DNA of 64,000 nucleotides, taken from CAZDXB01 sp964509335. Its GTDB lineage: Bacteria; Bacteroidota; Ignavibacteria; Kapaibacteriales; UBA2268. The notes beneath the pieces are model-generated. The model was not told the origin of the DNA and did not search any database. It saw only the letters and a list, made by a program, of their open reading frames with translations. Positions 17,256 to 27,000 of the stretch are shown here, piece by piece (within the stretch, counting starts at the first letter, position 1; each line of letters opens with the position of its first letter). Position numbers and translations under genes: made by a program. The stretch covers positions 62,001 through 126,000 of the forward strand of contig CAZDXB010000005.1 in NCBI GenBank assembly GCA_964509335.1. The letters run 5' to 3'.

Positions 17256-18233
17256 TTATAAATTTACTAACCAATCGCATATTGAAGTTAATTGTTCGTC
17301 TTCAGTTAAATTGGCTGCGTTTGAAAGCTTTCCTTTTTTGAGTTGATTGAATATTTCACTTGCCATACTTTTCTCTATCGCGGCTCCAATAAAAAAAGTC
17401 AAAGGATATAAACGCTTTTTTGCAAAACTTGTTCTTATACGTTCTAAAGCTGAGTTAGCTGTCTTCCAATGCTCGTCGGCGCCGGCTGGGTCAATACCGC
17501 CTTTCAGTTCGCCTAAAGCTAAGTATTTCTTGGGGATACGGTGTAGAGAGTTGCTAGTGTCTCCCCTAAGCGTTACTTCGGACGGTTCTCCTGAAAATAA
17601 ACATAGGTCAATATTTTTAGTAACAATTGGAACTTTTATGTTCATTAAAAGAACTCTTTTTTTCCTTGATTTTAACCAATAAAGACCTCTAATTCTTTTT
17701 TCTAAATCTACGTCCTTTTTCTGTTTAGTTATCCACTGGTCGCTTTCAATGTCAAGCCATTTGTATCTAATCTTATAGATATTTAAAACAGATAACAAAG
17801 AGCGGACGAATTTCCTTTCGGCTATTATCCCCGCTAGATTTCTAGCTTTTCCACCTAACGCGTCTCCTTTAATCAAAAGGTATCGATAGACAAGCTCGTT
17901 AACAAAATCATTCCCGGCGGGTTCCAAAAAATTTTCAATTAAGCCTTTAATAGCTTCTGTTTTTTCTTCGTCGTCAAGATAATTCATCGCTTTATCGGAA
18001 AGACCGGACGCCGTAAGCAAACTAACTCGCAAATCGGAATATTTCAATAAACCTTTTGGGGATTTTGCTTTTCTTGCAATTGTTTTCAGGGCTTTAGCTT
18101 CTTCTACATAGGGCTGTGCAATATAGTTTTTCTCAAGAGCTAAAGAAACAAAACCCGCTCTTGTATTCTTTCGGGAAGTAACTAAATCTTCGGCTTTGCC
18201 AATATGATTTTTATATGTTACTTTTTTTGCCAT
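17256..18233 (-). CDS. AvaI/BsoBI-type restriction endonuclease
   Basis: The type II restriction enzyme of the R-M pair here, 325-329 residues. The catalytic core shows the PD-(D/E)xK arrangement: Asp213 in NIDLCLF, then Glu246 and Lys248 in GELKGGIDPAGADEHWKT (numbering from the upstream start). That last motif together with GGKARNLAGIIAERKFVRSLL is characteristic of the AvaI/BsoBI family, whose members cut CYCGRG. I used ATG 18233 (MAKKVTYKNHIGKAED), which overlaps the 3' end of the methyltransferase gene by 16 bases; an in-frame start at 18245 is also possible. Codon use is more AT-rich than in flanking housekeeping genes, consistent with horizontal transfer. The specificity is inferred from family, not shown. 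Confidence 0.85.
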   Translation of the reverse strand: MAKKVTYKNHIGKAEDLVTSRKNTRAGFVSLALEKNYIAQPYVEEAKALKTIARKAKSPKGLLKYSDLRVSLLTASGLSDKAMNYLDDEEKTEAIKGLIENFLEPAGNDFVNELVYRYLLIKGDALGGKARNLAGIIAERKFVRSLLSVLNIYKIRYKWLDIESDQWITKQKKDVDLEKRIRGLYWLKSRKKRVLLMNIKVPIVTKNIDLCLFSGEPSEVTLRGDTSNSLHRIPKKYLALGELKGGIDPAGADEHWKTANSALERIRTSFAKKRLYPLTFFIGAAIEKSMASEIFNQLKKGKLSNAANLTEDEQLTSICDWLVNL

Positions 18234-19627
18234 AAATAAACGCATTTTCGCAACGGAGTCCGTCCGTGATTTCCCATTTGCTGACTGCTATTACCTTTTT
18301 GTTGCGTAAGAACAAATATATTTTTAACAGTTAAACCAAATTTCTCCGCAAAATCGGAGAGTATTAAATCCACTGGAATTTCTTCTCCCGCATACTTAAC
18401 GTTGTCGTTAACCATAATTACTTTTCCGCCATCATCTAAAACTCTCGCCATTTCGTAAATAACAAAACACATCTCGAGAAAATAGTTTTTCAATAAACGT
18501 AAGACCCCGTTGTTGTTTAATTTACCTTCTTTTTTGTAGCCTTCAAGTATGTCAAATATTTCGTTCAAAGCTTTATTGTTTTCAAATGTAGAAGTTATTT
18601 GATTATAATCGCTTACCCTTCCTTCTTTTAAATAAAAATCACATATTTCTTTCGTTTTGCTTCTATTTTCAACAGTGCAAGATAACATTTGCTGTCTTAA
18701 ATCTTTAACTTCTTCGTTTGTTTTGCCAAGATAGACTAGTTCTAAGGCATAAGTTCTAGTATAATCATATCGATTCGCATATGGAGGAGAAGTAATAATT
18801 AAATCAAATGAATTATCAGGTATTTGCGGTAATTTATACAAACAGCTTCCCTCAATGATTGAAATGTTTCCTTTAGAATAAGCGTTTTTTTCTGGGAATA
18901 ATACAATTTGCCGCTTTTCAGACAAATCGGAAATTATTTCGTTCAACTTCGAGTCAATTGCAATCTTAAAATCTTCTATCTTACCTTTATTAAAGGGCTT
19001 TTTACCTTTTGTGCGATTCGAGCGGTAGTCCCACCGAAGATATTGTCCGTCTTTTCTAGTAAAACTTATTTCTTCGAGAACTGTAAAAGCCACAAATTTT
19101 AGAAAATCTTTCGCGGCGTTATTTTGTTTGTTGGCGTAAGTAAGATATCTATTTAGCATTTCTTCCGTTTCCTCGGGAAAAGCGCCTCTCGTAATTGGTA
19201 TATGCGTTATGAATTTTTGTGGCGATTCAATGTTTTTTATATCTTCCCATAAATTTTCTAGTTGTTTTTGTATTTTGGTAAAATTAATTTTTTCAAGCGT
19301 ATTCCTCATTCGCATCACATATACTCCAACCGGAAGTAATTCAATTCCCGTAGATATACACCCGTACTCAGAAGCGGCAAATAAAGACGCTCCTACTCCG
19401 GCAAACGGGTCTAATACTCTTTTCCCTTGAAGATTATATCTCTCAATATAGTATTTAATAAGACTGGCGGAATAACCTTCTTTATATTTGAACCAACGAT
19501 ATATTGGGCTTGTTTTGTTTGCTTGGAAGCTAATTAATTTACGATTGAGGAATCTATCTTCAGATAGTTTAGATTGAAACTTTTGCAATAATTCGTTTCT
19601 ATATTCTGTTTTGCTTAATACTTGCAT
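18218..19627 (-). CDS. DNA methyltransferase (N4-cytosine/N6-adenine type) of the AvaI-like system
   Basis: The protective methyltransferase, 469 residues. The S-adenosylmethionine motif DPFAGVGAS is at 73-81, and the catalytic motif TSPPYANRYDY is at 279-289; SPPY is the form typical of N4-cytosine enzymes, in agreement with known CYCGRG methylases. The order, SAM motif before catalytic motif with ~200 residues between, leaves room for target recognition in the middle. It is transcribed first, with the endonuclease gene overlapping its end, so host DNA is methylated before cutting begins. No controller (C) protein gene is present. Matching CTCGGG and CTCGAG sites occur in the window (for example near 19175 and 57590), so the sites are not strictly avoided. 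Confidence 0.88.
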   Translation of the reverse strand: MQVLSKTEYRNELLQKFQSKLSEDRFLNRKLISFQANKTSPIYRWFKYKEGYSASLIKYYIERYNLQGKRVLDPFAGVGASLFAASEYGCISTGIELLPVGVYVMRMRNTLEKINFTKIQKQLENLWEDIKNIESPQKFITHIPITRGAFPEETEEMLNRYLTYANKQNNAAKDFLKFVAFTVLEEISFTRKDGQYLRWDYRSNRTKGKKPFNKGKIEDFKIAIDSKLNEIISDLSEKRQIVLFPEKNAYSKGNISIIEGSCLYKLPQIPDNSFDLIITSPPYANRYDYTRTYALELVYLGKTNEEVKDLRQQMLSCTVENRSKTKEICDFYLKEGRVSDYNQITSTFENNKALNEIFDILEGYKKEGKLNNNGVLRLLKNYFLEMCFVIYEMARVLDDGGKVIMVNDNVKYAGEEIPVDLILSDFAEKFGLTVKNIFVLTQQKGNSSQQMGNHGRTPLRKCVYLWQKK

Positions 19628-19923
19628 TATATCAATATAGTTTATTTTATCAATAGAGGTTTTAAAAGTTATTAAAAATAAAGCTTAGCGTTACAATTTA
19701 CGTCAGAAAAAACAAAGAAACAAATAAGTATTTTGAAAAATTCAACTGTATTAATTAGAATATCGAGATTTCTGTAGCTTATCCCCTCCCCACAAATACC
19801 GAGCGCTAAGAAACATAATATTCCTCTTTCCTAATCCAACTATCTCTCAATTCGCTTTAGAGAGCGTCTATAAACTCAATTGTGTGAATGTTTTTATCCT
19901 TTTCCCAAATACGATTCCATTAA
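19628..19923. other. Intergenic stretch without a recognisable gene
   Basis: This AT-rich stretch upstream of the methyltransferase gene should contain its promoter. I see no convincing coding frame on either strand. A 62-codon frame starting near 19880 runs into the repeat at 19924-20060 and is not protein-like. Confidence 0.6.
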
Positions 19924-20060
19924 CAATCGTCTTCTCTGGATTCCCAATCAAGTTGGGAATGACTTCTATACGTCATTCTGGCGCAAGCGGGAATCCAATA
20001 ATAAAGGTTTTTTGACGCGTCAAATACTAAAAAAGCTCTTAATATTACTTTTTAGACAGC
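19924..20060. repeat. Dispersed intergenic repeat, copy B (inverted relative to copy A)
   Basis: The reverse complement of this segment begins GCTGTCTAAAAAGTAATA and contains TGGATTCCCGC, AGAATGAC and CATTCCCAACTTGATTGG in the same order as the repeat at 12533-12664. The two copies are 7.3 kb apart in opposite orientation and enclose the region from the gene at 12736 to the restriction-modification pair. It lies 4 bases from the stop codon of the siroheme gene and its large hairpin could terminate that transcript. Confidence 0.8.
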
Positions 20061-20064
20061 CTCT

Positions 20065-20715
20065 TTAACCCCCAACTCCCTCCAGTATCTTAGCCAGTCG
20101 CGCTTTGGCTTCTCGTTTTCCTTCTACTTGGATAATGTCGAGCCAATCGATAGCGGCGAACTCATCGAAGGCTTTCTTTCGTTTGTCGGGGTCGTAGTAA
20201 GCGCCGGAGCCAATCATTTTTTCGCGCAACTCGCCGGCTAAATCGACTACTTCCGCGTAATCTTCGGGGAATATCTTCTGCAATTTCTTTCTCGTCTCGC
20301 GAACGAAGAAAGGCGCCGCTCCCTGCGAAGCGACCGATATTGTCAGATTGCCGCGCTTAATCGTGCCGGGCATAATAAAATTGCAGCGTTCGGGAACATC
20401 GGCTACGTTGAGCAAAACGCCCGCTTCGTCGCAGTCCTTCTTGACGGCGAGGTCCGCTTCGTCGTCGCCGGTAGCGCAGAAAACCAACTTGAAGCGCGCG
20501 GCGTCTCCTCGCTCGTATTTCCTGCGGATTAGCTCAATCTCGCCGCTTTCGTTCAGCTTTTCGATTTCCGGCTCTACCTTGGGTGCGATAACGACGGGCT
20601 TGCCGCCGAATTCCAGCAGATTATGGATTTTCCGTAACGCGACCGCGCCGCCCCCGACGACTAACGCGGGGAAGCGGCTCAAGTCGATTAACAAGGGAAA
20701 GTAATTTTTATCCAT
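20065..20715 (-). CDS. Precorrin-2 dehydrogenase / sirohydrochlorin ferrochelatase
   Basis: A Met8p/CysG N-terminal-type protein of 216 residues. The NAD-binding motif is LVVGGGAVALRK (19-29), and the domain contains KYERGDAARFKLVFCATGD and the NVADVPERCNFIMPGTIKRGNLTISVASQGAAPF stretch (given here as family landmarks from about 106 to 140), which includes the catalytic Asp in VADVPE and the substrate-binding loop. It oxidises precorrin-2 to sirohydrochlorin and may insert iron, giving siroheme for sulfite or nitrite reductases. Its start codon directly abuts the stop of the rubrerythrin-like gene (TAAATG), so translation is probably coupled. No cysG methylase or sulfite reductase is nearby. 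Confidence 0.92.
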   Translation of the reverse strand: MDKNYFPLLIDLSRFPALVVGGGAVALRKIHNLLEFGGKPVVIAPKVEPEIEKLNESGEIELIRRKYERGDAARFKLVFCATGDDEADLAVKKDCDEAGVLLNVADVPERCNFIMPGTIKRGNLTISVASQGAAPFFVRETRKKLQKIFPEDYAEVVDLAGELREKMIGSGAYYDPDKRKKAFDEFAAIDWLDIIQVEGKREAKARLAKILEGVGG

Positions 20716-21176
20716 TTAAGTCCAACTATCTTCTATTCCTCTGAATTTGCTTTCGGTGAGAATGTATTTCATTATTTGCGTCGTATGCCTTTTCTCCGCC
20801 TCTATTATCGGCTCCAGTTCGTTCCCGCCGATAACGTCTTGGATGCCGATATAATTTGGTATGTGTTTTTCAAGACTTCTTCAGGTTTTACGTTAACGTC
20901 GATTTTCTTCATTTTCGGGAAGAATTTGGAAATGTCGCAAGCTTTCAGGAAAACCTCTTTATCCTCGTCTATATGATATTCCTTTTCGGACACTTTGCCG
21001 AGCAGTTCGGTAAAGCGCTTCTTGTGCGCCGCTTCGTCTTTTGCTAGTTTTTCGAATACGCTCTTAAGCTCTTGATTTTGTGAAAGTTTGTCGGCGAGTT
21101 CCTTGTAAAAACTAACTCCCAATTCTTCCGCTATAATAGCCGTTTGCACGATTTCCTTCATAGTTAGTTTAGCCAT
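20716..21176 (-). pseudogene. Rubrerythrin/ferritin-like protein, one-base frameshift
   Basis: The N-terminal ~105 residues (MAKLTMKEIVQTAIIAEELGVSFYKELADKL, KLAKDEAAHKKRFTELL) show the first helix pair of a ferritin-like di-iron protein with its ExxH motif. The frame then runs off into an unrelated tail. Adding one A to the run at 20866-20870 (T on the plus strand) restores KKHIPNYIGIQDVIGGNE and the second motif EPIIEAEKRHTTQIMKY, ending ...SKFRGIEDSWT with the stop at 20716. The repaired protein has about 153 residues. So the gene is either recently broken or the assembly lost one base. It would be a cytoplasmic peroxide/iron-handling protein, coupled to the siroheme gene downstream. Confidence 0.8.
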
Positions 21177-21278
21177 TTTTGCACTCGTTATTACGGTTTT
21201 AATTCGTTTGACTTTCTATTAATCACTAAACACGCATCCCTATGGTATGACAAATATTTAGTTGAGTTTTATACGGTT

Positions 21279-21722
21279 CTATTGTTTTTTCATCTCTTTA
21301 TATGATTTTATTCCGTATCCGCTTCCCAAACCGCCGGCAAAAGCTACTATTATTTCCAACACTTCCGTGAATAAGTCCTGATTTGTATAGACGAGAAATA
21401 CGGTAAGAAAAACAAATAAAGCAATAAATACAATTATATAAATCAAAGTATAGCGTCTGCTTGCTTTAGCGTCTTCGAATTCATTTTCGCTGTCGTTGGC
21501 GGCTAGTTCAAGAATCTTGTCGATGTGTTTTTCGTTTAATTTTTCTGAAATTGGCGAATGTAAGCCGCTAAATCTTTGCATCGAAATACCCATTTCAACT
21601 GTTCGGCGTATCTCGGGCGGCAATTCCTCAAATGAATCTTCTTCTTGCTTTTTTGCGTTGCTTTTTTCAGATTCCTCTTTTCTAAATTCCTTCTTTTCAG
21701 TATTGTCGTTTTCCGTCGCCAT
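21279..21722 (-). CDS. DUF2335 membrane protein
   Basis: A protein of 147 residues. The N-terminal third is highly charged (many Glu and Lys), then LPPEIRRTVEMGISMQRFSG and HIDKILELAANDSENEFEDA carry the DUF2335 pattern, then two closely spaced membrane helices (about 98-118 and 125-143) separated by YTNQDLFTEV. DUF2335 proteins are small predicted inner-membrane proteins of unknown function, patchily distributed and often next to small accessory genes. I chose the ATG at 21722 rather than the in-frame TTG at 21728. It follows a 90-residue gene by about 18 bases on the same strand; the two likely form an operon. The family is recognised with moderate certainty, and nothing is known of the role. 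Confidence 0.7.
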   Translation of the reverse strand: MATENDNTEKKEFRKEESEKSNAKKQEEDSFEELPPEIRRTVEMGISMQRFSGLHSPISEKLNEKHIDKILELAANDSENEFEDAKASRRYTLIYIIVFIALFVFLTVFLVYTNQDLFTEVLEIIVAFAGGLGSGYGIKSYKEMKKQ

Positions 21723-21740
21723 AAACAAACTAGATTAAAT

Positions 21741-22013
21741 CTAATGTAAGTAATCTTCAATGATTTTATTAAATTTCCCGACTATTTTCTTATCCATTTC
21801 GTTTTCAATATAATTAGAACAAACTATGCTTATTAGTTTATCGAACTGCTTCTCGTTGATTTCTCTTTTGTTCTTTAAATTATACAAATAACTTATCATA
21901 TTCTTTAAAGAACTAATATTCTTGTCGCCGGTTCTTCCGCCGCTTTTTTTAATGACGCTTTTAATAACCGAATTCGATATTGCGTCGCAGCTTATATTTG
22001 CCAAATGATCCAT
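21741..22013 (-). CDS. Small helical protein of unknown function, partner of DUF2335 gene
   Basis: A 90-residue protein, lysine- and asparagine-rich, predicted to be mostly alpha-helical (KNMISYLYNLKNKREINEKQFDKLISIV). There are no membrane segments and no recognised domain. Two cysteines (9 and 70) are spaced far apart. It starts at ATG 22013 and ends 18 bases before the DUF2335 start, so it is likely the first gene of a two-gene accessory cassette. Composition is more AT-rich than housekeeping genes nearby. It may be a soluble partner of the membrane protein; this is inferred from gene order only. Confidence 0.55.
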   Translation of the reverse strand: MDHLANISCDAISNSVIKSVIKKSGGRTGDKNISSLKNMISYLYNLKNKREINEKQFDKLISIVCSNYIENEMDKKIVGKFNKIIEDYLH

Positions 22014-22125
22014 TTTGAATATAGTACCTGTTTAACCTTTTTTAATAAGATAAAACAAATATATAATATTAATCGTTTACAAACAAATGTTTCATTTAAA
22101 TAGTCCTAAAGCGTTATTTCGCTCC

Positions 22126-23178
22126 TCACTTCTTAACGTCCACTCCGCCGTTGTCTGTGTGCAAGAGCGTTGACCACGTTCCTCCAATCCATCCGTTGTA
22201 TTCGTCGAGGAAGAACAAATCGTAAAAATTCTCTCTTTTTCTCGGCGATGTTTGTTTTTGCCAACTATCTCCGCCGTCGGTGGTTTTCAGTATAGTCGAA
22301 TAATATCCGCAGGCGTAGCCTACGGAGGAGTTTAGAAATTGGATGTCGGAAATATGATATTCCGCCTTTTTGACTTCTAGAGAATTCCAACTATCTCCGC
22401 CGTCGGTAGTTTTAATGATAAATCCGTTTTCTCCGCAAGCGAATCCTAAATTTTCGCCGACAAAATCAATAGAATATAAAAACGATATGTCGTTTTGGTG
22501 AACTTTATACCAAGTTTCTCCTCCGTCTTCGGTTTTGAAGATTCTGCCGTATCCTTTGTTATTAGGATACTGACCGCCGCCGACAATCCAGCCGACTAGC
22601 GGATTTGCGAAAACGATTTCGTTGAAAGAAAGATTAGGCTCCGTTCCGAGCGATGCTTCTTCCCAGTTTTCGCCGCCGTCGGTAGTTTTTAGAGCTTTGC
22701 CATACCAACCGATAGCCCAGCCAATTTGTTCGTCGATGAATTTTATAGATAGTATTGCGTTCAGATTTCTATTGTCGTAATTCATTTTGTTCCAATTTCT
22801 GCCTCCGTCCTCTGAGTAGTACATCCTGCCGTCGTTCCCAGCCGCCCATCCTTTAGTTCTATTCAAAAAATAAACCGTTCGCAAGTATTCGCTAATCTGG
22901 TTGGAGCTTTGGTCTTCGAAGTATCCGCTTTCCCAAGTCTCTCCGCCGTCGGTAGTCCGGAAGATTTTCGCGTAATAAGTAGAATCGTAATTCTTATAAT
23001 AACTTCCGCAAATCCATCCGTTAAGAGAATCGACAAAAAATACGGAAGTAACGTCCACTACGTCGTCGCCGACGTTTTGTTCTTCCCAACCGAACTTTTC
23101 ATAATAAACCGCGTCCTCGCCGCAAGCGAACAATACTAATAGAAGCGACAATAGCCATAAATACTTAATCGTTTTCAT
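22126..23178 (-). CDS. Ycf48-like beta-propeller lipoprotein
   Basis: A 350-residue lipoprotein: signal MKTIKYLWLLSLLLVLFAC with the acylated cysteine at 19. The mature part holds about seven repeats of ~45 residues, each ending in TDGGETW, TDGGDSW or close variants and beginning with an FF/FLN-x-x-x-GWxxG strand (for example SVFFVDSLNGWICG, TVYFLNRTKGWAAG, DLFFLDEYNGWIGG). This is the BNR/Ycf48-Hcf136 propeller plan, related to photosystem II assembly factors but widespread in non-photosynthetic bacteria as a periplasmic or surface binding scaffold. No partner gene points to its ligand. It ends with DNGGVDVKK. It stands alone between the DUF2335 pair and the methyltransferase gene. Confidence 0.88.
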   Translation of the reverse strand: MKTIKYLWLLSLLLVLFACGEDAVYYEKFGWEEQNVGDDVVDVTSVFFVDSLNGWICGSYYKNYDSTYYAKIFRTTDGGETWESGYFEDQSSNQISEYLRTVYFLNRTKGWAAGNDGRMYYSEDGGRNWNKMNYDNRNLNAILSIKFIDEQIGWAIGWYGKALKTTDGGENWEEASLGTEPNLSFNEIVFANPLVGWIVGGGQYPNNKGYGRIFKTEDGGETWYKVHQNDISFLYSIDFVGENLGFACGENGFIIKTTDGGDSWNSLEVKKAEYHISDIQFLNSSVGYACGYYSTILKTTDGGDSWQKQTSPRKRENFYDLFFLDEYNGWIGGTWSTLLHTDNGGVDVKK

Positions 23179-23386
23179 AAAGTTTCCATCGCTTAATTTT
23201 TAAATTTATCGAATTTAATAAATAATTATTTACTGAAGTAACCGACGTTATGAATTTTGATTTCGCCAAAGTCTAATACCCGTCCCTCTTAGTTATCAGT
23301 TGTTTGGTTGAAGTTTTAATATTTATTTTTTTGACGGCGAATCTCGTATCATATTGCAAAGCTTGTTTCTACGAGGAGCGCCGCTG

Positions 23387-23929
23387 CTATTCCTCAAAGC
23401 TTTGCCATTTTCTTAAAGCTTCGAAAACGCCAACTCCCGCGGCGACGGCGACGTTTAGAGAATGCTTGACCCCGAACATTGGAATTTCTACCGCGTCGTC
23501 GCAAACTCGGATGATTTTGTCGTCTAATCCGGTTAATTCGTTTCCCAGAACTAAGCACAATGGATACTCTTCTCTCCGAAAGGTATCGTAGCGCCGCTTT
23601 TTATCCGTCAGCTCTAATGCAATTGTTTTAACTCTACGTTCTTTTAGCTCGTTTATCGCTTCGAAAATGTCTTCTTTGTAGTTCCAAGGGACTGAATCCA
23701 CAGCGCCCAAAGCCGTCTTTTCGATTTCCTTTCTGGGGGGCGAGGGAGTAAATCCCGTAAGAATCAATTCGGAAACTAGCGCGCAATCGCAAGTCCTGAA
23801 AATTGAGCCGACGTTGTAAAGGCTTCTGATATTGTGCGCTATTAAATAAATCGGCTTTCTGTCAGCTTCCATCGCCTCTTCCGGCGTCTGCCTTTCCTTC
23901 AGTATCTCTTCGTGCGTTAACTTTCTCAA
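23387..23929 (-). CDS. TrmH/SpoU-family RNA methyltransferase
   Basis: A 180-residue SPOUT-fold enzyme. The three family motifs are present: motif 1 IAHNIRSLYNVGSIFRTCD (with the catalytic Arg), motif 2 LCLVLGNELTGL and motif 3 VEIPMFGVKHSLNVAVAAGVG. Such enzymes add a 2'-O-methyl group to tRNA or rRNA using S-adenosylmethionine. The short length, without an extra RNA-binding domain, fits a stand-alone TrmH-like form. The exact target nucleotide cannot be told. The start MRKLTHEEILKERQTPEEAM is typical. A 200-base gap to the Ycf48-like gene downstream holds no gene. Confidence 0.9.
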   Translation of the reverse strand: MRKLTHEEILKERQTPEEAMEADRKPIYLIAHNIRSLYNVGSIFRTCDCALVSELILTGFTPSPPRKEIEKTALGAVDSVPWNYKEDIFEAINELKERRVKTIALELTDKKRRYDTFRREEYPLCLVLGNELTGLDDKIIRVCDDAVEIPMFGVKHSLNVAVAAGVGVFEALRKWQSFEE

Positions 23930-24085
23930 AAGCTCGCTCTTTTTTTGTTGGTTTTTAAAAATAAAAAGTTTATTATAGAGTCCAATATATTAATATAATA
24001 GCTTATATTAAAACAAAACCGTTTATTTGAGGAACGGAGAAAAGAGCCGTAGGTAATAAGCGCTTAAAATTAATCTATAGATAAA

Positions 24086-27000
24086 ATGAACAGGCTTCTC
24101 CGAAATAGCGTTTCTCTAATTTTAATAAGTTTTTTGGCTTTGTCAAACTCCCTGTCGCAGAGCGAATATTTTGACACGAAAGGCAAAGAATTTTGGTTTG
24201 CTTTTCCTCCTAATTATCACAACCACTTCTATTCCAGTCATCCGGAGTTGTCGCGCGGCGATTCGCTTTATGTTTTTATTATGGCTGAAGCGCCGACAAG
24301 CGGTGTAATTGAATACACGGAAAGAAGCGGAATTACTCGCCGACATAATTTTTCAATAAATTCGCCGAATCAACTCCATAAATTCGCAGTGTCCTTTAAT
24401 GAATACGAAACCTCGGGGCGCAACAGAAGCGGACGCATAGTTTCCGACGACGATTCGACCAACTGGAACGAAAAAATCGCCAAGAATTCATTTCACGTTG
24501 TAACCGACGAAGAAGTAACGGTTTACGCTCACAATCAAGCGGTTTACACCAGCGACGCGTTTTTAGCGTTGCCGGAGGACGTTTTGGGGACGGAATATTA
24601 TATTATGTCCTATCGTAGCGACGGACACCCTTACGAAGTAAACGGCGATACTTACGAATATTCGAATAGTACGCCCTCTCAATTTATAATAATTTCGGCG
24701 GAGGATAACAACGAAATAATAATCGAACCGTCCGCCCCGACTAAACGACACGGAACAACGACCCAGCGGGTAACTCTGAACGAAGGGGACGTGTATTTGG
24801 TTCAAGCGAGAGTTACCGAAAGTTCGGAAAAGACTGATTTAACGGGAACAAGAATTGCCTCGTCAAAACCCGTAGCGGTTCTCGCCGGTCAGCAGAGAGC
24901 GCTCGCGCCCGTTGATAATATTTACTTAAGGTCCCGCGATTACCTAATAGAACAACTTCCTCCGGTGAAAACTTGGGGAAAAAACGCTTTTATTATCCCT
25001 TACGAAAAGCCTAGAGACGCTACGAATAGTCCGGGCGATTTGTACAGGGTTTTAGCGGCTAAAGACAACACTACTTTATATATAGACGGCTCGGTTTACG
25101 CAAATATAGACGCGGGTGAATTTTTGGAAGAAATTGTTTCGCGTCCGATATCTATCGGAGCCGACAAACCCATTTTGGCGGCGCAAATAAAGAAAACTTC
25201 TTTAAGCGCGTCGGACGAAGGACAATACCCCGCTGGCGACCCTTTCTTAGCCATCCTTCCTCCAAAAGAGCAATTCCAAAAATCCTACTTGGTTTGCAAT
25301 ATTCAAGCGAAAGAAACGGAGACTTACGAAGTATTTGACGAAACCCGTCCAACGGGCGATTACATAGACGCTTACGAGAAACATTATATCGCTATAGTCT
25401 CGCCGAACGCCGCAATCGCTTCCGTAAAAATCGACGGCGCCGCCGTAAATAGTAATATGTTTCTGAACGTCGCTAATTCAAATTATTCTTACGCTTCATT
25501 CGACGTCTCCGAAGGTTTGCATAGCGTCGAAGCCGACGAAGAAATCGGCGTTTACGTTTACGGCTACGGCGAAATTAACTCATACGGTTACGTCGGCGGA
25601 ATGAGTATGAAACCCATAAATAACATTAAACCTACAATCCAAACGAATATCGATTGCTACACAATCGAAGGATTCGTTTATCAATCCGACACTTTAGGCA
25701 CAAAACCTAAAATCGGGACTGTAGAGTTTCCCGATAGTTCAAGAGCGAACGTAAGAATTGATTTTCAAAATATCGACGACTATCGCGTGGATTTCAAAGT
25801 CGAGTTGATAGACGAGTATTTAGACGGGAAATTCGCTATCGAAGCCGTTAACGACTATGATAATTTGATTTCAAAACAATATGAAATTCCGGGGTTCACG
25901 GTTGCCTTGGACTCAATTGAAAACGATAGAGAAATTCCCGTATTTCGGTCAAATTTAAAAGCGACTAAGACAAATCTTGAGAACTTCACTTTAGAGAATT
26001 ACGGAGCTTTCGACCATACTATAACCGACTCATATTGGAAAAACGGCTCGGGATATACAGTGAGCCAAAATCCTCCTTTCGAAATAAAATCCGATTCGAA
26101 AAAGCCCTTTAATATTACATTTTATTCAGACATTCAGACTAACGTTTTGGATACCTTGACAATTGAAGACAAATGCGGAGCGCGAGACATTCTCGCGATC
26201 GATTTGACTTTTAAAATCGACAACGTATATCCCGAAGTCGGTATAATTTTGGACAGTTGCAACAGATTCGGAAAGATAACGGCTACCGACTCAACCTCTT
26301 TCGATTGGGGATTAAAAAGTTTCCGAATATTGAAAACCGTAAATTGCTTCATAGATTCGATTTTAGCGGACGCCAACGTCGTCGAATACTCATTTGAAGT
26401 CGTCGACCCATACCAAGACGCAATATACGAAATAGAAGCTAGGGATTCTGTCGGCAATACTTCAATTTTATCCGATACGATTCAGGGATTTACGATAGAC
26501 ATAACCGCCGACAAAGAAAGCTCCGACTTAGACTTCGGGTCCGTAAAGCTCGGAGATTTGAATTGTAAAAAATTGAACTTTAGGAATTACGGTTTGTTTA
26601 GCTTTAAAATCGAGGACCTATTCGTTTATAAGAACGTTGATTTTTCTATTCCGCAAAACCAATATCCCTTGGAGATAGCTCCCGGAGACAGCTCGGAAAT
26701 TCTCGTGTGCTATCGACCCAGAAAAGCTTTTTCGCAAGACTTCGACACTCTGTCGCTTTACTTCAATTGCGAAACGAAAATCGTTTCTTTGACCGGCGAA
26801 GGCGACTCGCTGGTTTACCGAGGCGAGTCAGAGTGCGGCGCCGACCTGAAGTTCGCCGTTAAAGAAATACCGGAATCTTGCGTATTAAAAAACGTTTCGC
26901 CTAATCCCGCGTCGAGCGAGGTAAATTTCAGGCTAAAAATAATAAAACAAGGGGAGTTGTCTCTTAGAATATACGATTCATACGGCGTCGAAAGGTATAG

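Noticed and set aside
19880..20068. 62-codon plus-strand frame
   Set aside because: It is a translation of repeat copy B and its flank.
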